A stretch of 17,049 nt of DNA from Bacillota bacterium. GTDB lineage: Bacteria; Bacillota_C; Negativicutes; JAEYSJ01. This document shows, piece after piece, positions 6,769-13,666 of the stretch (position 1 is the stretch's first letter; each line of letters begins with the position of its first letter). A model generated the notes under the pieces. It was not told where the DNA came from. It saw nothing but the letters and a program-made list of their open reading frames with translations, and did not search any database. A program made the translations under genes and the position numbers. The stretch spans positions 1 to 17,049 of the forward strand of contig JAEYSJ010000134.1 of NCBI GenBank assembly GCA_023434855.1. The letters run 5' to 3'.

Positions 6769-8256
6769 CTAGGATTCAACTCCCAGTGTTTCCAGCTCAT
6801 GCTCTATAGACGAAATTTTTTGTGTATCCTCTTTAAGGCTTGGTCCGCTGAACCATCTTCTGGCACTGACAAGATAATAGAATATTAACAGAACAGTTAC
6901 ACCCAACATGGTGTAGCCCGTCACCTCATTCGGCGGGGCAACAAACAGTCCGGTAATAAAAAGAATCCATAAGAGCCCAATGGCATTGACCGGAATACTC
7001 CATTTACCCAAATTCCACGGACCGTTATTTTCTGCCTTCCACGAACCGTTCAGCTGTGCCCGCAATTTTAAAAAGATAGGAATTCCATAAGATAAATATA
7101 AACCAATTGTGCTGATAGAAACAATTACCGAATAGGCGCCGCTGTACACAGCCATCAGAAAAGCTACTACTACAGACAGCCAGATCGCCGGTGCCGGGGT
7201 GCGGAATGTTTTGCTGATAGCTGACCACACTTCAGACTTCGGCATGCCCCCGTCACGGGCAAAAGCATAGATCATCCGGGAATTAGAAGTGATTGAGGAC
7301 AGGCCGCAAAACCACATGGCCAGGGTTACCATCCAGAGGGTGGCCCGGCCAGCCCAGTCGCCCAGCGCCTGCTCAACTACAAAGATAAAGGGGTTGGTAG
7401 CTCCGGCGACCTCTGCGGCGTCACCAATGGTACTGGTAATAGCAAACAGCATGATATACCCGAAAACGGCGGAAATCAATACAGACAGGTAAACACCCCA
7501 GGCGGCTTTTACCCGTGGATTAATCGTCTCTTCCGTGGTATGAGCCGAAGCGTCATATCCGGTATAAGTCCACTGAGCCTGCAGCAGTCCTAACAAGAAG
7601 GCCCACCAATAGGGAAATTCACTTGTAGTAAAACCTGTTGTAAAAACATAGCTCACATCATGCTTAGGACCAAAAACCAAAAGGGCGATGATCAGTACAG
7701 AAACACCAATAATGTGATAAGTGGCACTAAAATTATTCAACCAGGCCACCACTTTGATGCCAAAATGGTTTAAAAACCCATGACTTATCAGAATAACAGC
7801 ATAGATAATCAGGAAATTATTCCAGTCCTCCTGGATACCAAGTAATGGTGCCAAAAATTGGGCTGCGCCAAAATCGATTCCGGCAGTAATGGCAAACTGA
7901 CCGACCATGTTAAACCAGGCGGTGAACCAGCCCCAGCCGGTGCCACCCAAAATAGATGACCAGTGATATAATGCCCCCGATGTGGGAATAGCTGAAGCCA
8001 GTTCGGCAATCCCTGCTGCTACCAATAAGGTGAATATTGTTACCAGCGGCCAGCCAATGCCGTTGACAGCCGGTCCCCCCAGTCCGAACCCGTACCCGTA
8101 AAGGGTTACAGCACCGGTTAATATTGAAATGATGGAAAAAGAAATTGCAAAATTTGAGAATCCCCCCATATCCCTTAATAGTTCCTGAGCATAGCCAAAT
8201 TTGTGCAAATCATTGGCATCTTTGGTAATTTGGCGTTTTTCACTAATTTGAGACAT
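6769..8256 (-). CDS. APC-superfamily permease, likely ethanolamine importer
   Basis: A 495-residue, roughly 12-helix permease of the amino acid-polyamine-organocation superfamily, closest in feel to the amino acid/choline transporter branch. It has the helix-1 break region (SILTGAVTLYGYGFGLGGP, about 44-62), the AELASAIPTSGALYHW block (about 85-100) and the YDASAHTTEET loop (about 234-244). The usual eat-type ethanolamine permease is a different APC branch, so the substrate is inferred from position between the EutV-controlled leader and eutB. TGAAGGAGGTAATATT gives a strong ribosome site. Its start lies 26 bases after the stop of a 48-residue membrane protein, with which it may form a complex. 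Amino acid or choline transport remains possible. Confidence 0.85.
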   Translation of the reverse strand: MSQISEKRQITKDANDLHKFGYAQELLRDMGGFSNFAISFSIISILTGAVTLYGYGFGLGGPAVNGIGWPLVTIFTLLVAAGIAELASAIPTSGALYHWSSILGGTGWGWFTAWFNMVGQFAITAGIDFGAAQFLAPLLGIQEDWNNFLIIYAVILISHGFLNHFGIKVVAWLNNFSATYHIIGVSVLIIALLVFGPKHDVSYVFTTGFTTSEFPYWWAFLLGLLQAQWTYTGYDASAHTTEETINPRVKAAWGVYLSVLISAVFGYIMLFAITSTIGDAAEVAGATNPFIFVVEQALGDWAGRATLWMVTLAMWFCGLSSITSNSRMIYAFARDGGMPKSEVWSAISKTFRTPAPAIWLSVVVAFLMAVYSGAYSVIVSISTIGLYLSYGIPIFLKLRAQLNGSWKAENNGPWNLGKWSIPVNAIGLLWILFITGLFVAPPNEVTGYTMLGVTVLLIFYYLVSARRWFSGPSLKEDTQKISSIEHELETLGVES

Positions 8257-8282
8257 AATATTACCTCCTTCAGGAAATTTTA

Positions 8283-8429
8283 CTATTTTACTGATGAACC
8301 CTGTTTAGAAGTGTATAAAACATACTTTTCTTCTTTGAAATCTCTAACACTGTTGTTGGCGGTAACCATAATTGATATTCCCACAAATAAAGCCGTCACA
8401 ATTAAAATAATGCCTATTGTTGCACCCAT
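8283..8429 (-). CDS. 48-residue single-span membrane protein upstream of the permease
   Basis: A short ORF with a near-perfect ribosome site (AAAGGAGGT, then seven bases, then ATG). It encodes one transmembrane helix at about residues 4-24 (TIGIILIVTALFVGISIMVT) and a charged tail (RDFKEEK, later K43 and K48), so the C-terminus should face the cytoplasm. It is the first gene after the EutV-type terminator/antiterminator and ends 26 bases before the permease, so the two are co-expressed. Small helper subunits are known for some secondary transporters, for example MetS for the MetP methionine importer. By analogy this could be a permease accessory subunit. I know of no named family for it. The coding call is well supported; the role is inference. 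Confidence 0.7.
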   Translation of the reverse strand: MGATIGIILIVTALFVGISIMVTANNSVRDFKEEKYVLYTSKQGSSVK

Positions 8430-8458
8430 TTCCCGCACCTCCTTTCACTGTATACAAT

Positions 8459-8504
8459 AAAAAAAAGCCACCCGAAACCATGTAATACCGGTTTGGGAGA
8501 GCCT
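8459..8504 (-). terminator. Leader terminator (attenuator) of the permease-eutBCA segment
   Basis: On the - strand AAACC pairs with GGTTT and CCC with GGG, extended outward by an interrupted AGGC/GGCT stem, and followed by eight T (8466-8459). It lies only 30 bases before the ATG of the 48-residue gene, so without antitermination it would block the operon. Its 5' arm shares GGCTC with the EutV-type hairpin at 8498-8513, so the two structures exclude each other. Confidence 0.75.
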
Positions 8505-8513
8505 CATTGCCCC
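8498..8513 (-). promoter_or_regulatory. EutV (ANTAR) binding hairpin, P2-type antiterminator element
   Basis: The - strand reads GGGGC-AATGAG-GCTCT: a five-pair stem (two G-U) with hexaloop AATGAG, in which A1 and G4 are the bases ANTAR proteins are known to need. The part 8499-8511 matches the published eut leader motif AGCAANGRRGCUY at 12 of 13 positions. It overlaps the 5' arm of the following terminator, as in the Enterococcus eut leaders. A clear upstream P1 hairpin with the same loop rule was not found; the nearest stem (CTCTT/AAGAG, 8538-8550) does not fit. Confidence 0.75.
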
Positions 8514-8584
8514 TTGACCTATAATTTTTTTCCATTGGACTCTTGTTAAGAGCTTTATATGATAATTCCCCGGTAAAAAAACAG

Positions 8585-8631
8585 AAAAAGCCCTTTATGA
8601 CCGTTGGCCATGCCAACCGCCATAAAGGGCT
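8585..8631 (-). terminator. Strong terminator after eutV, possibly antiterminated
   Basis: On the - strand AGCCCTTTATG pairs with CATAAAGGGCT and continues inward to a GGC/GCC tip around ATG. In all 19 of 20 positions pair (one G-U included). TTTTTCTG and a longer T-run follow. It sits 81 bases after the eutV stop. Its 5' arm overlaps a small hexaloop hairpin (8627-8640). Confidence 0.9.
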
Positions 8632-8640
8632 CTATTGCCC
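8627..8640 (-). promoter_or_regulatory. ANTAR-like hexaloop hairpin overlapping the eutV terminator
   Basis: The - strand reads GGGC-AATAGA-GCCC: a perfect four-bp stem with hexaloop AATAGA. A1 and A2 fit the EutV motif, but position 4 is A where G is expected. Its 3' arm GCCC is also the start of the terminator stem, the same geometry as at 8498-8513. It may be a weak or decayed EutV site. Confidence 0.4.
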
Positions 8641-8681
8641 AATATTCCTTTTGCCGATCTTATATTCGTCATCCGCACAAT

Positions 8682-8691
8682 TAATCCTGCT
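8682..8691 (-). repeat. AGCAGGATTA motif, copy 2 (after eutV)
   Basis: The - strand decamer AGCAGGATTA, preceded by TT and a variable base, occurs here and at 9525-9534. Each copy lies upstream of a hexaloop/terminator unit. In the other copy it forms half of a hairpin; here it does not. Confidence 0.4.
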
Positions 8692-8711
8692 AAATTACCA
8701 AAATTTATTTT

Positions 8712-9284
8712 TTATTGCTTCCCTCCGCCAATAATCTGCCTGGCCCACTCCACCAGGGGCAGACGCCGCTGCATTGCTTCCTTGAGCAGTTGCTTGTGAG
8801 CTTCCTGCTCGGAGAGATTCCGGTCGTCCCGCAAAATCGCTCTGGCCCGGGCAATTATCTTCTGTTTCTCAAATTGTTCTTTCGCTTCAGCCAATTCACC
8901 GGACACATGCTTCATGTCCTGCCAACGGGCATAGGCGATGCGCACCGTGGCGAGTAAATTCTGTTCCGACACCGGTTTTACCAAATAACCGTATACATAC
9001 ACATTTTCCGCCCGGTTTATCATACCAGGCTGGCTGTATGCTGTCAGCATAACAACCGGAATATTAAGGGTGTGCAAAATTTTGGCTGCTTCGATACCAT
9101 CCAATTGCGGCATCATGATATCAAGAACAACCAAATCCGGCATTGTCTGTTTGGCCAATTCTATCGCCTTAAGCCCGTTGCCGCATTCACCGCACACGAA
9201 ATGTCCGCCCTTTTCCAGTATTTCTTTGATATCCACCCTTGTTAACACTTCATCTTCCGCAATGAGTATGGATAACGATTTCAT
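8712..9284 (-). CDS. eutV: Response regulator with ANTAR RNA-binding domain, EutV
   Basis: EutV is an antiterminator protein. Once phosphorylated by EutW it binds paired hairpins in eut leaders and stops terminators from forming. The receiver domain is intact: E10/D11, phospho-acceptor D55 (VVLDIMMP), T81 and K103. A coiled linker (about 120-140) and an ANTAR domain (about 138-186: ARAILRDDRNLSEQEAH, then AMQRRLPLVEWARQII) follow. The length of 190 is normal. GAGGGAG lies six bases before the ATG. It follows eutW after a 313-base gap that holds a terminator with an ANTAR-like hairpin, so it may control its own expression. The targets are expected to be the leader hairpins in this same operon. 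Confidence 0.93.
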   Translation of the reverse strand: MKSLSILIAEDEVLTRVDIKEILEKGGHFVCGECGNGLKAIELAKQTMPDLVVLDIMMPQLDGIEAAKILHTLNIPVVMLTAYSQPGMINRAENVYVYGYLVKPVSEQNLLATVRIAYARWQDMKHVSGELAEAKEQFEKQKIIARARAILRDDRNLSEQEAHKQLLKEAMQRRLPLVEWARQIIGGGKQ

Positions 9285-9362
9285 AATTCTCCCTCACTTT
9301 AAACAGGTGCAATAAAGCAGAGCCATAATTAGATTGCCAGCGTCTTCAGGTACTTAATATTC

Positions 9363-9412
9363 AAAATAAAAGACCTTTATAACGCAGCAACTCTAAGCGC
9401 GCTATAAAGGCC
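9363..9412 (-). terminator. Terminator between eutW and eutV (likely attenuator)
   Basis: On the - strand GGCCTTTATAGCGC pairs with GCGTTATAAAGGTC over 14 bp (two G-U), then TTTTATTTTG. As it stands before eutV in the same operon, some read-through or antitermination is needed for eutV to be made. Confidence 0.8.
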
Positions 9413-9421
9413 CCATCGCCT
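9408..9421 (-). promoter_or_regulatory. ANTAR-like hexaloop hairpin overlapping the eutW-eutV terminator
   Basis: The - strand reads AGGC-GATGGG-GCCT: a perfect four-bp stem and a hexaloop with A2, G4 and purines at 5 and 6 as in the EutV motif, but G instead of A at position 1. Its 3' arm is part of the terminator's 5' arm. Along 23 bases it resembles the unit after eutV (17 identical). Confidence 0.45.
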
Positions 9422-9524
9422 GTATTCAATTAACTGTCTTTTTATCTGATCGAATCTATGTGTTCCGGGAAGATACAGCCAGTTGATTTATATGATTCAT
9501 ATATCATTCGCTTTTCCACAGGAC

Positions 9525-9534
9525 TAATCCTGCT
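9525..9534 (-). repeat. AGCAGGATTA motif, copy 1 (within a hairpin after eutW)
   Basis: The - strand copy of AGCAGGATTA continues into GTCCTG, making a CAGGA/TCCTG stem with a TTAG loop (9519-9532). It may be the upstream (P1) hairpin of the antiterminator, but it lies about 100 bases from the P2-like element, further than in known leaders. Confidence 0.4.
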
Positions 9535-9597
9535 GAACACTATATTTTTTTATTAATTCTGCCACTTGAGCTTTTCAATATGCGGCGTATCCACCGA

Positions 9598-11067
9598 TCA
9601 ATATGGTGCAGGACCAGACAATTTTTCCTTGGTACTGCATAAGGAGAAAGAAATATTCGCCACTGTTGCTCCGCCGCGGCGCTCCAACTGAAACTTTCCT
9701 CCCAGTTGCTCGCAGATTAAAAGTTTAACAATATATAAACCCAAATGGCTTTGATTTATTCTATCCTGCCCTTGCCTCAGGGAAATATCCAGCTCAGCAC
9801 CGCTGTCTGCAACCATCAAATGCACCAAGTCCTCTGACTCTTCAATAAAAATACTAATCTCACCATCGGGAAGATCTTTGATACCATGTTTCAGACTATT
9901 AGTCACCAACTCGTTAATGACCAAGGCCAGCGGTACTGCTTGGCTGGCAGGAATCATCACCGCCTGCCCCTGAACAGCTGTCTTGATCTTTTGTTCGGCA
10001 GGCGCAAAACTTTCCACTGCTTTGGACAGGACATACTCCGCCAGGTCCTGCAGATTGATTGAGTCCCATCGTTGATAGGCAAATGCGTCGTGAACGCCGG
10101 CTATTGATAAAATACGGTTAACACATGCCGTAAATTCAGCCTGGATTATCGCCGATTCCGACCGGCGCATTTGTAATCGCAGCAAAGAAACCACATTTTG
10201 CAGATTATTTTTAACCCGGTGGTGAATTTCCCGGATAATAGCACTTTGCACATTTAGTTCGTGTTCTTTTTGGCGTAATTCCCTGACATCCTGCAATGAT
10301 ACCACACAGCCGCTAACCTCCCCAGATGTCAGCAACGGGTGAGCCTGTACGAGATATCTGGTATCACCGAATCTAAAGTCTACCGGTTCTTTCAATCCTT
10401 CCAGCATATCCGTCAGGGAAGAAAAAGACAAGGCCGCTGCCAAATCACTGCCCAGGGTACTTTCGCCACCTAATTCGCCATAGATCCGTATGGCGTTTTT
10501 ATTGGCATAGGTAATTTGGCCCTTATGATTCACTACAAAAATTCCGTTTCCCAACCACTCTTCCCAGGCAAAACCCGTCATTGATAAAGACATAAGGGTA
10601 TTGCTCAAATGATCGGCCGTCTGACTCAGAAATTCCACCTGTTCTTCCTGACGGATTTCTGCGGAAATGTCCCGCTCCATAATTAAAACGCCAATCACTT
10701 TATTATTTTCATTTCTAAGCGGCACAACCGTCTGCTCAATGGGTACACCCTCTTGGCTGACGCCGCGAACATTGCGGACAATACCGGCGGTGTAAAAGGC
10801 CTGATAGACCGCTGGCTCCCGTATCGCATAAGCCATTTGTCCTACTACACTGTCGCTGTATAAAGACCGGTTTCCGGGATGAGCCCACGCCAGCACAATA
10901 GCATCAATGTCATTGCTGCTCAACGCGTCAATGAAAATATCGGTACCTGTCAACTCTGCAATAAACGTAAGCTGCCCAGCCATATTTTCCAGAAAGGCAA
11001 TGTCCTGCATATCCAAATTTGTATGGTGAATGCACAGCTTACGAAGCAAACTTATCTGTTCAGACAT
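9598..11067 (-). CDS. eutW: Sensor histidine kinase EutW
   Basis: EutW is the ethanolamine-responsive kinase partner of EutV. No membrane helix remains when the start at 11067 is used, so it is a cytosolic sensor. That start (MSEQISLLRK, 489 residues) has GGAGG eight bases upstream; an ATG 26 codons earlier lies over the promoter and is rejected. In order it has an N-terminal sensory domain (about 1-140), a PAS-like domain (about 165-265), a HisKA_2 helix with EIHHRVKNNLQ (280-290, phospho-His at 282 or 283), and an HATPase with the N box NELVTNSLKHG (385-395) and the G regions DSG (421) and HLGLYIV (441-447). The HWE/HisKA_2 type is usual for kinases that pair with ANTAR regulators. It is the first gene of the eut operon. 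Confidence 0.9.
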   Translation of the reverse strand: MSEQISLLRKLCIHHTNLDMQDIAFLENMAGQLTFIAELTGTDIFIDALSSNDIDAIVLAWAHPGNRSLYSDSVVGQMAYAIREPAVYQAFYTAGIVRNVRGVSQEGVPIEQTVVPLRNENNKVIGVLIMERDISAEIRQEEQVEFLSQTADHLSNTLMSLSMTGFAWEEWLGNGIFVVNHKGQITYANKNAIRIYGELGGESTLGSDLAAALSFSSLTDMLEGLKEPVDFRFGDTRYLVQAHPLLTSGEVSGCVVSLQDVRELRQKEHELNVQSAIIREIHHRVKNNLQNVVSLLRLQMRRSESAIIQAEFTACVNRILSIAGVHDAFAYQRWDSINLQDLAEYVLSKAVESFAPAEQKIKTAVQGQAVMIPASQAVPLALVINELVTNSLKHGIKDLPDGEISIFIEESEDLVHLMVADSGAELDISLRQGQDRINQSHLGLYIVKLLICEQLGGKFQLERRGGATVANISFSLCSTKEKLSGPAPY

Positions 11068-11104
11068 CACAGGTATCCTCCGGTACCAAAGATAGGATAG
11101 GTAA

Positions 11105-11133
11105 ATTAAAGCATACAAATTTGGCAAAGTCAA
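11105..11133 (-). promoter_or_regulatory. Sigma-A promoter of eutW
   Basis: On the - strand TTGACT (11128-11133), a 17-base spacer and TTTAAT (11105-11110), with TG one base before the -10 (extended -10). Transcription would start near 11097, about 30 bases before the eutW ATG. It is one of the best promoter matches in the window. Confidence 0.7.
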
Positions 11134-11143
11134 TATTGTGAGC

Positions 11144-11165
11144 AATACAGTCGCATGTCTGTATT
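11144..11165. promoter_or_regulatory. Inverted repeat upstream of the eutW promoter, possible operator
   Basis: AATACAG-N8-CTGTATT is a perfect seven-base inverted repeat ending ten bases upstream of the eutW -35 box. The place suits an activator. It has no T-run on either strand, so it is not a terminator. The binding protein is unknown. Confidence 0.35.
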
Positions 11166-11174
11166 ACTATAACG

Positions 11175-11220
11175 GAATAATCACCCGCTAAAATGACGCG
11201 CCCTTCTTAGCAGATTATTC
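11175..11220 (-). terminator. Hairpin at the glpC stop codon, imperfect terminator
   Basis: GAATAATC pairs with GATTATTC (8 bp) and GCTAA with TTAGC inside it. The outer arm includes the glpC stop codon. No T-run follows on the - strand, so it may stabilise the mRNA end or terminate poorly, leaving glp to eut read-through possible. Confidence 0.35.
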
Positions 11221-12402
11221 ATACGCCGCCCTAATCATTGACAGGGGGTGGGCGGTTTTAATGCCGGTGGCGTGAGTTATCTGTAAACGGCAGGCACCAC
11301 AATCGGAAAAAACGGTCTCCACACCGCTGGCCTTGATGATATCAAACAGATTCTGGCCGATGGCCATGGCTATTTCATATTTATCATCCTTAAAACCGTA
11401 GTTGCCTGACATGCCGCAGCAGCCGGCGTCGGCATCGGTAACCTGGATACCTGGCACCAATCCCAAAAGCTCCAGACCGGGACGTCCGATACCCTGCGCC
11501 CGCAGGTGACAGGGAGCGTGGTATAAAAACCGCCCTGATTGCTGCTTGAATTTCATATTCAGCCGACCTTTCTCATGTAGCTCCATGAGAAATTCAGATA
11601 CGTCGTATACACGGGCGGCCACTTCCGCCAGACCGTCGAGTTCAAATAGTTCCTGATTTTCTTGCTTCAGCATCAGGCTGCAGCTAGTACAGCAGGTAAT
11701 AACAGGCAGGCCGGCTTTCACATAAGACCGGAGAATTTCCATATTTCCCTTGGCATGTTCCTTCGCCTCATCCAGATAGCCGCTTGCCGCCAGAGGTGAG
11801 CCGCAGCACTGCAGTGCCGGCACTACCACTTCAATTTCATTGGCCTGCATCACTGCAACCAGGTCCATGCCTACCACCGGGTCATAGTAGTTAACAAAGC
11901 AGCCAGGGAAAAAAACAATCTTATCATTGAATGGCTGTTGCCGGTATGATTGAAACTGTTCAGTAAAGGTCTTTGCTGCATAACGGGGTGGCGATACTTT
12001 GCCGGAAATACCAATTTGTTGTAGTATTGCACGGGTAACGAAGTTGTTCAGCCACAGATTGGATAAAGCCGGTGTTTTGCCTGCCATCCTGGCCAGTACC
12101 TCATTATGAGATAATAGCCAGTCCCGCAGGGAATGTCTATGGGTTTTATAAAACTCAGCCTTAGCCAGCATAGTAAGAGTGGATACCGGCACACCTGAGG
12201 GGCAGCTTATATCACAGTTTTTACAATTGGAACAGTAATCCAGTGATTGCTCGGCCTCTTCCTCCGACAGCCGGAACCGCTCCAGCGCCGGTCCGGTCAT
12301 TTTGGGTCCACGAAACTTCCGGGTGACTAAGGTCACCGGGCAGAAAGCCATACAGGTAGTGCAGGCCGTACAGCTATCCGGGTTATAGCGGTGTTTGCTC
12401 AT
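11215..12402 (-). CDS. glpC: Anaerobic glycerol-3-phosphate dehydrogenase subunit C
   Basis: The iron-sulfur membrane-associated subunit that takes electrons from GlpAB toward the quinone pool. Two 4Fe-4S clusters are seen: Cys 11, 14, 17, 21 and Cys 57, 60, 63, 67. Two CCG (heterodisulfide-reductase type) domains follow, with PGC at 166-168 and QCCG at 198-201, then APC at 296-298 and GCCG at 327-330. At 395 residues it matches the E. coli protein. AAGGGGG lies seven bases before the ATG. The gap to glpB is 13 bases, so the two are in one operon. In related bacteria the acceptor is menaquinone. Confidence 0.95.
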   Translation of the reverse strand: MSKHRYNPDSCTACTTCMAFCPVTLVTRKFRGPKMTGPALERFRLSEEEAEQSLDYCSNCKNCDISCPSGVPVSTLTMLAKAEFYKTHRHSLRDWLLSHNEVLARMAGKTPALSNLWLNNFVTRAILQQIGISGKVSPPRYAAKTFTEQFQSYRQQPFNDKIVFFPGCFVNYYDPVVGMDLVAVMQANEIEVVVPALQCCGSPLAASGYLDEAKEHAKGNMEILRSYVKAGLPVITCCTSCSLMLKQENQELFELDGLAEVAARVYDVSEFLMELHEKGRLNMKFKQQSGRFLYHAPCHLRAQGIGRPGLELLGLVPGIQVTDADAGCCGMSGNYGFKDDKYEIAMAIGQNLFDIIKASGVETVFSDCGACRLQITHATGIKTAHPLSMIRAAYE

Positions 12403-12415
12403 TTTAACGCCCCCT

Positions 12416-13666
12416 TCACACTAACGTGCCTGCCTTATATCCGGATACTAATGCCACGCCGTTGCCTGACTTCTCAAAACAGTGATCATAGCCGGCAAGA
12501 CTGCGTCCGGCAACATATACATTTTTTAGCAGCACCTGGCCGTTGACATCCACAGGCTGGAACTGTTGATTAACCTTGATTCCCATCTGGGTATAAGGAT
12601 GAGAAACCGGGCCAAACAACCGGCAGTTGCCCCATAATTCGCGATGATCGCCGGCAGCAACAGGCAAGTTGAAAACAACTTCCCGCATATAGTCGGGACC
12701 GGACTCCAGTCCGCCGCCAAACAAACCTCCTGTCGCCAATACAAAAGCATTGGCATGATAAATGCGTTCACGGTCTATATGAGCGGTCACCACTGCTTTG
12801 CACTCTCCGTTGCCGGTGACTGCCCGGACAACCGCCGCCTGCTCATGAATCATCACTCCCAGCTTTTTCGCCTGTTTCACCAGCATGCTGCGGAGCCTGA
12901 AGCCTGTTACCGCCGCAGGCAGTACTACTGTCTCCACCACACGGCAGCCAAGTGCTTGCTCCAGACAATCAGCCACATGGTAATCGTGGTTAATACCCAT
13001 TACCGGAGGAATAATCACTGCACTAGCCGGCTTAACTACTTTCCGCAGCGCCTTTGCTACCGTCTCCCGTCCCGCAGCAGTTGCCAGCCATCGCGCAACA
13101 TCTAAAACCGTCACATCCCGCACCAGCTCATGCTTATATTCCTGCTCAATCGTCACAACTGCAAATTCTTTCTGATATTTAAAACATTGCCGCAAACCCC
13201 GGGCAATCACTTCCGGGTTATAATCTTTCAGTCCGGCAAAGCCTGCCACTACTACATGACTAGCTTGAGTAAGCGGTCCGGGATCCATGGTGCGTGGCAC
13301 CAAACAGCTGGGCTTCATAGTCCCGGCGGCAGTAGGCAGCCATATATTCTCATGCAGTCCGCCGATGTAGGGAAATCCTGCTTCCTTACAAAGCTCCAGG
13401 AAAAAATCCACCGCCTCGCTTACAGCTTGTTTTCCGGCTTTAGCATATGGATGAGTTTCCTTCAAGGCAGCTATTCCTTCAAGGGGACTGGCAACAGCTG
13501 TTCCTCCCTCTAAATAACCGAGAACATCGATGGAACCACCGCCAATAGACAGTGTTCCTGCTCCCATTGTCAGCAGACTGACCTTCTTGCCGCGCCCGGC
13601 TGCCGTTATTGCGGCAGTCAGCCCTGCCAACCCACTGCCAATTACGACTACATCACTTTCTCTCAT
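12416..13666 (-). CDS. glpB: Anaerobic glycerol-3-phosphate dehydrogenase subunit B
   Basis: The flavoprotein subunit of the GlpABC complex; in the family it carries FMN and works with GlpA. A dinucleotide-binding start is seen (VVVIGSGLAGLTAAI, residues 6-20) and a second flavin-contact block late in the protein (YVAGRSLAGYDHCFEKSGNG). At 416 residues it is normal for GlpB. The ATG overlaps the glpA stop by four bases and the ribosome site is weak, so translation is probably coupled to glpA. Confidence 0.94.
   Translation of the reverse strand: MRESDVVVIGSGLAGLTAAITAAGRGKKVSLLTMGAGTLSIGGGSIDVLGYLEGGTAVASPLEGIAALKETHPYAKAGKQAVSEAVDFFLELCKEAGFPYIGGLHENIWLPTAAGTMKPSCLVPRTMDPGPLTQASHVVVAGFAGLKDYNPEVIARGLRQCFKYQKEFAVVTIEQEYKHELVRDVTVLDVARWLATAAGRETVAKALRKVVKPASAVIIPPVMGINHDYHVADCLEQALGCRVVETVVLPAAVTGFRLRSMLVKQAKKLGVMIHEQAAVVRAVTGNGECKAVVTAHIDRERIYHANAFVLATGGLFGGGLESGPDYMREVVFNLPVAAGDHRELWGNCRLFGPVSHPYTQMGIKVNQQFQPVDVNGQVLLKNVYVAGRSLAGYDHCFEKSGNGVALVSGYKAGTLV

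Larger units (their letters stand above)
9285..9597 (-). other. eutW-eutV intergenic leader, 313 bases, no gene
   Basis: The gap holds, in - strand order, a CAGGA-TTAG-TCCTG hairpin (9519-9532), a near-palindrome TATATGATTCATATA (9489-9503), the ANTAR-like hairpin (9408-9421), a terminator (9363-9412), and a 78-base stretch before eutV in which I see only the ribosome site. No ORF with a ribosome site was found and no convincing promoter, so eutV is probably read from the eutW promoter. Confidence 0.5.

Noticed and set aside
8538..8550. CTCTT/AAGAG hairpin as P1 partner of the EutV site
   Set aside because: The loop is three bases, not a hexaloop with A1 and G4, so it does not meet the known rule.
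8344..8616. 90-residue - strand ORF before the permease
   Set aside because: It runs through the terminator and leader hairpins and overlaps the 48-residue gene, which has the strong ribosome site in another frame.
8430..8711. Cobalamin riboswitch expected before a B12-dependent enzyme
   Set aside because: I looked for a B12 box (GCCACTG type) and the usual multi-stem layout and saw neither. The leader is explained by ANTAR-type elements.
9489..9503. TATATGATTCATATA palindrome as a promoter or operator for eutV
   Set aside because: A TATAAA-like box overlaps it, but no -35 box is present at a fitting distance. It may only be AT-rich symmetry.
11068..11145. 26-codon N-terminal extension of EutW
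   Set aside because: It would cover the TTGACT/TTTAAT promoter and lacks a ribosome site. The ATG at 11067 has GGAGG at proper spacing.
12644..13105. 153-residue + strand ORF inside glpB, with similar long + strand ORFs across glpA, glpK and eutA
   Set aside because: These are shadows of conserved - strand genes, with no ribosome site and unlikely composition.
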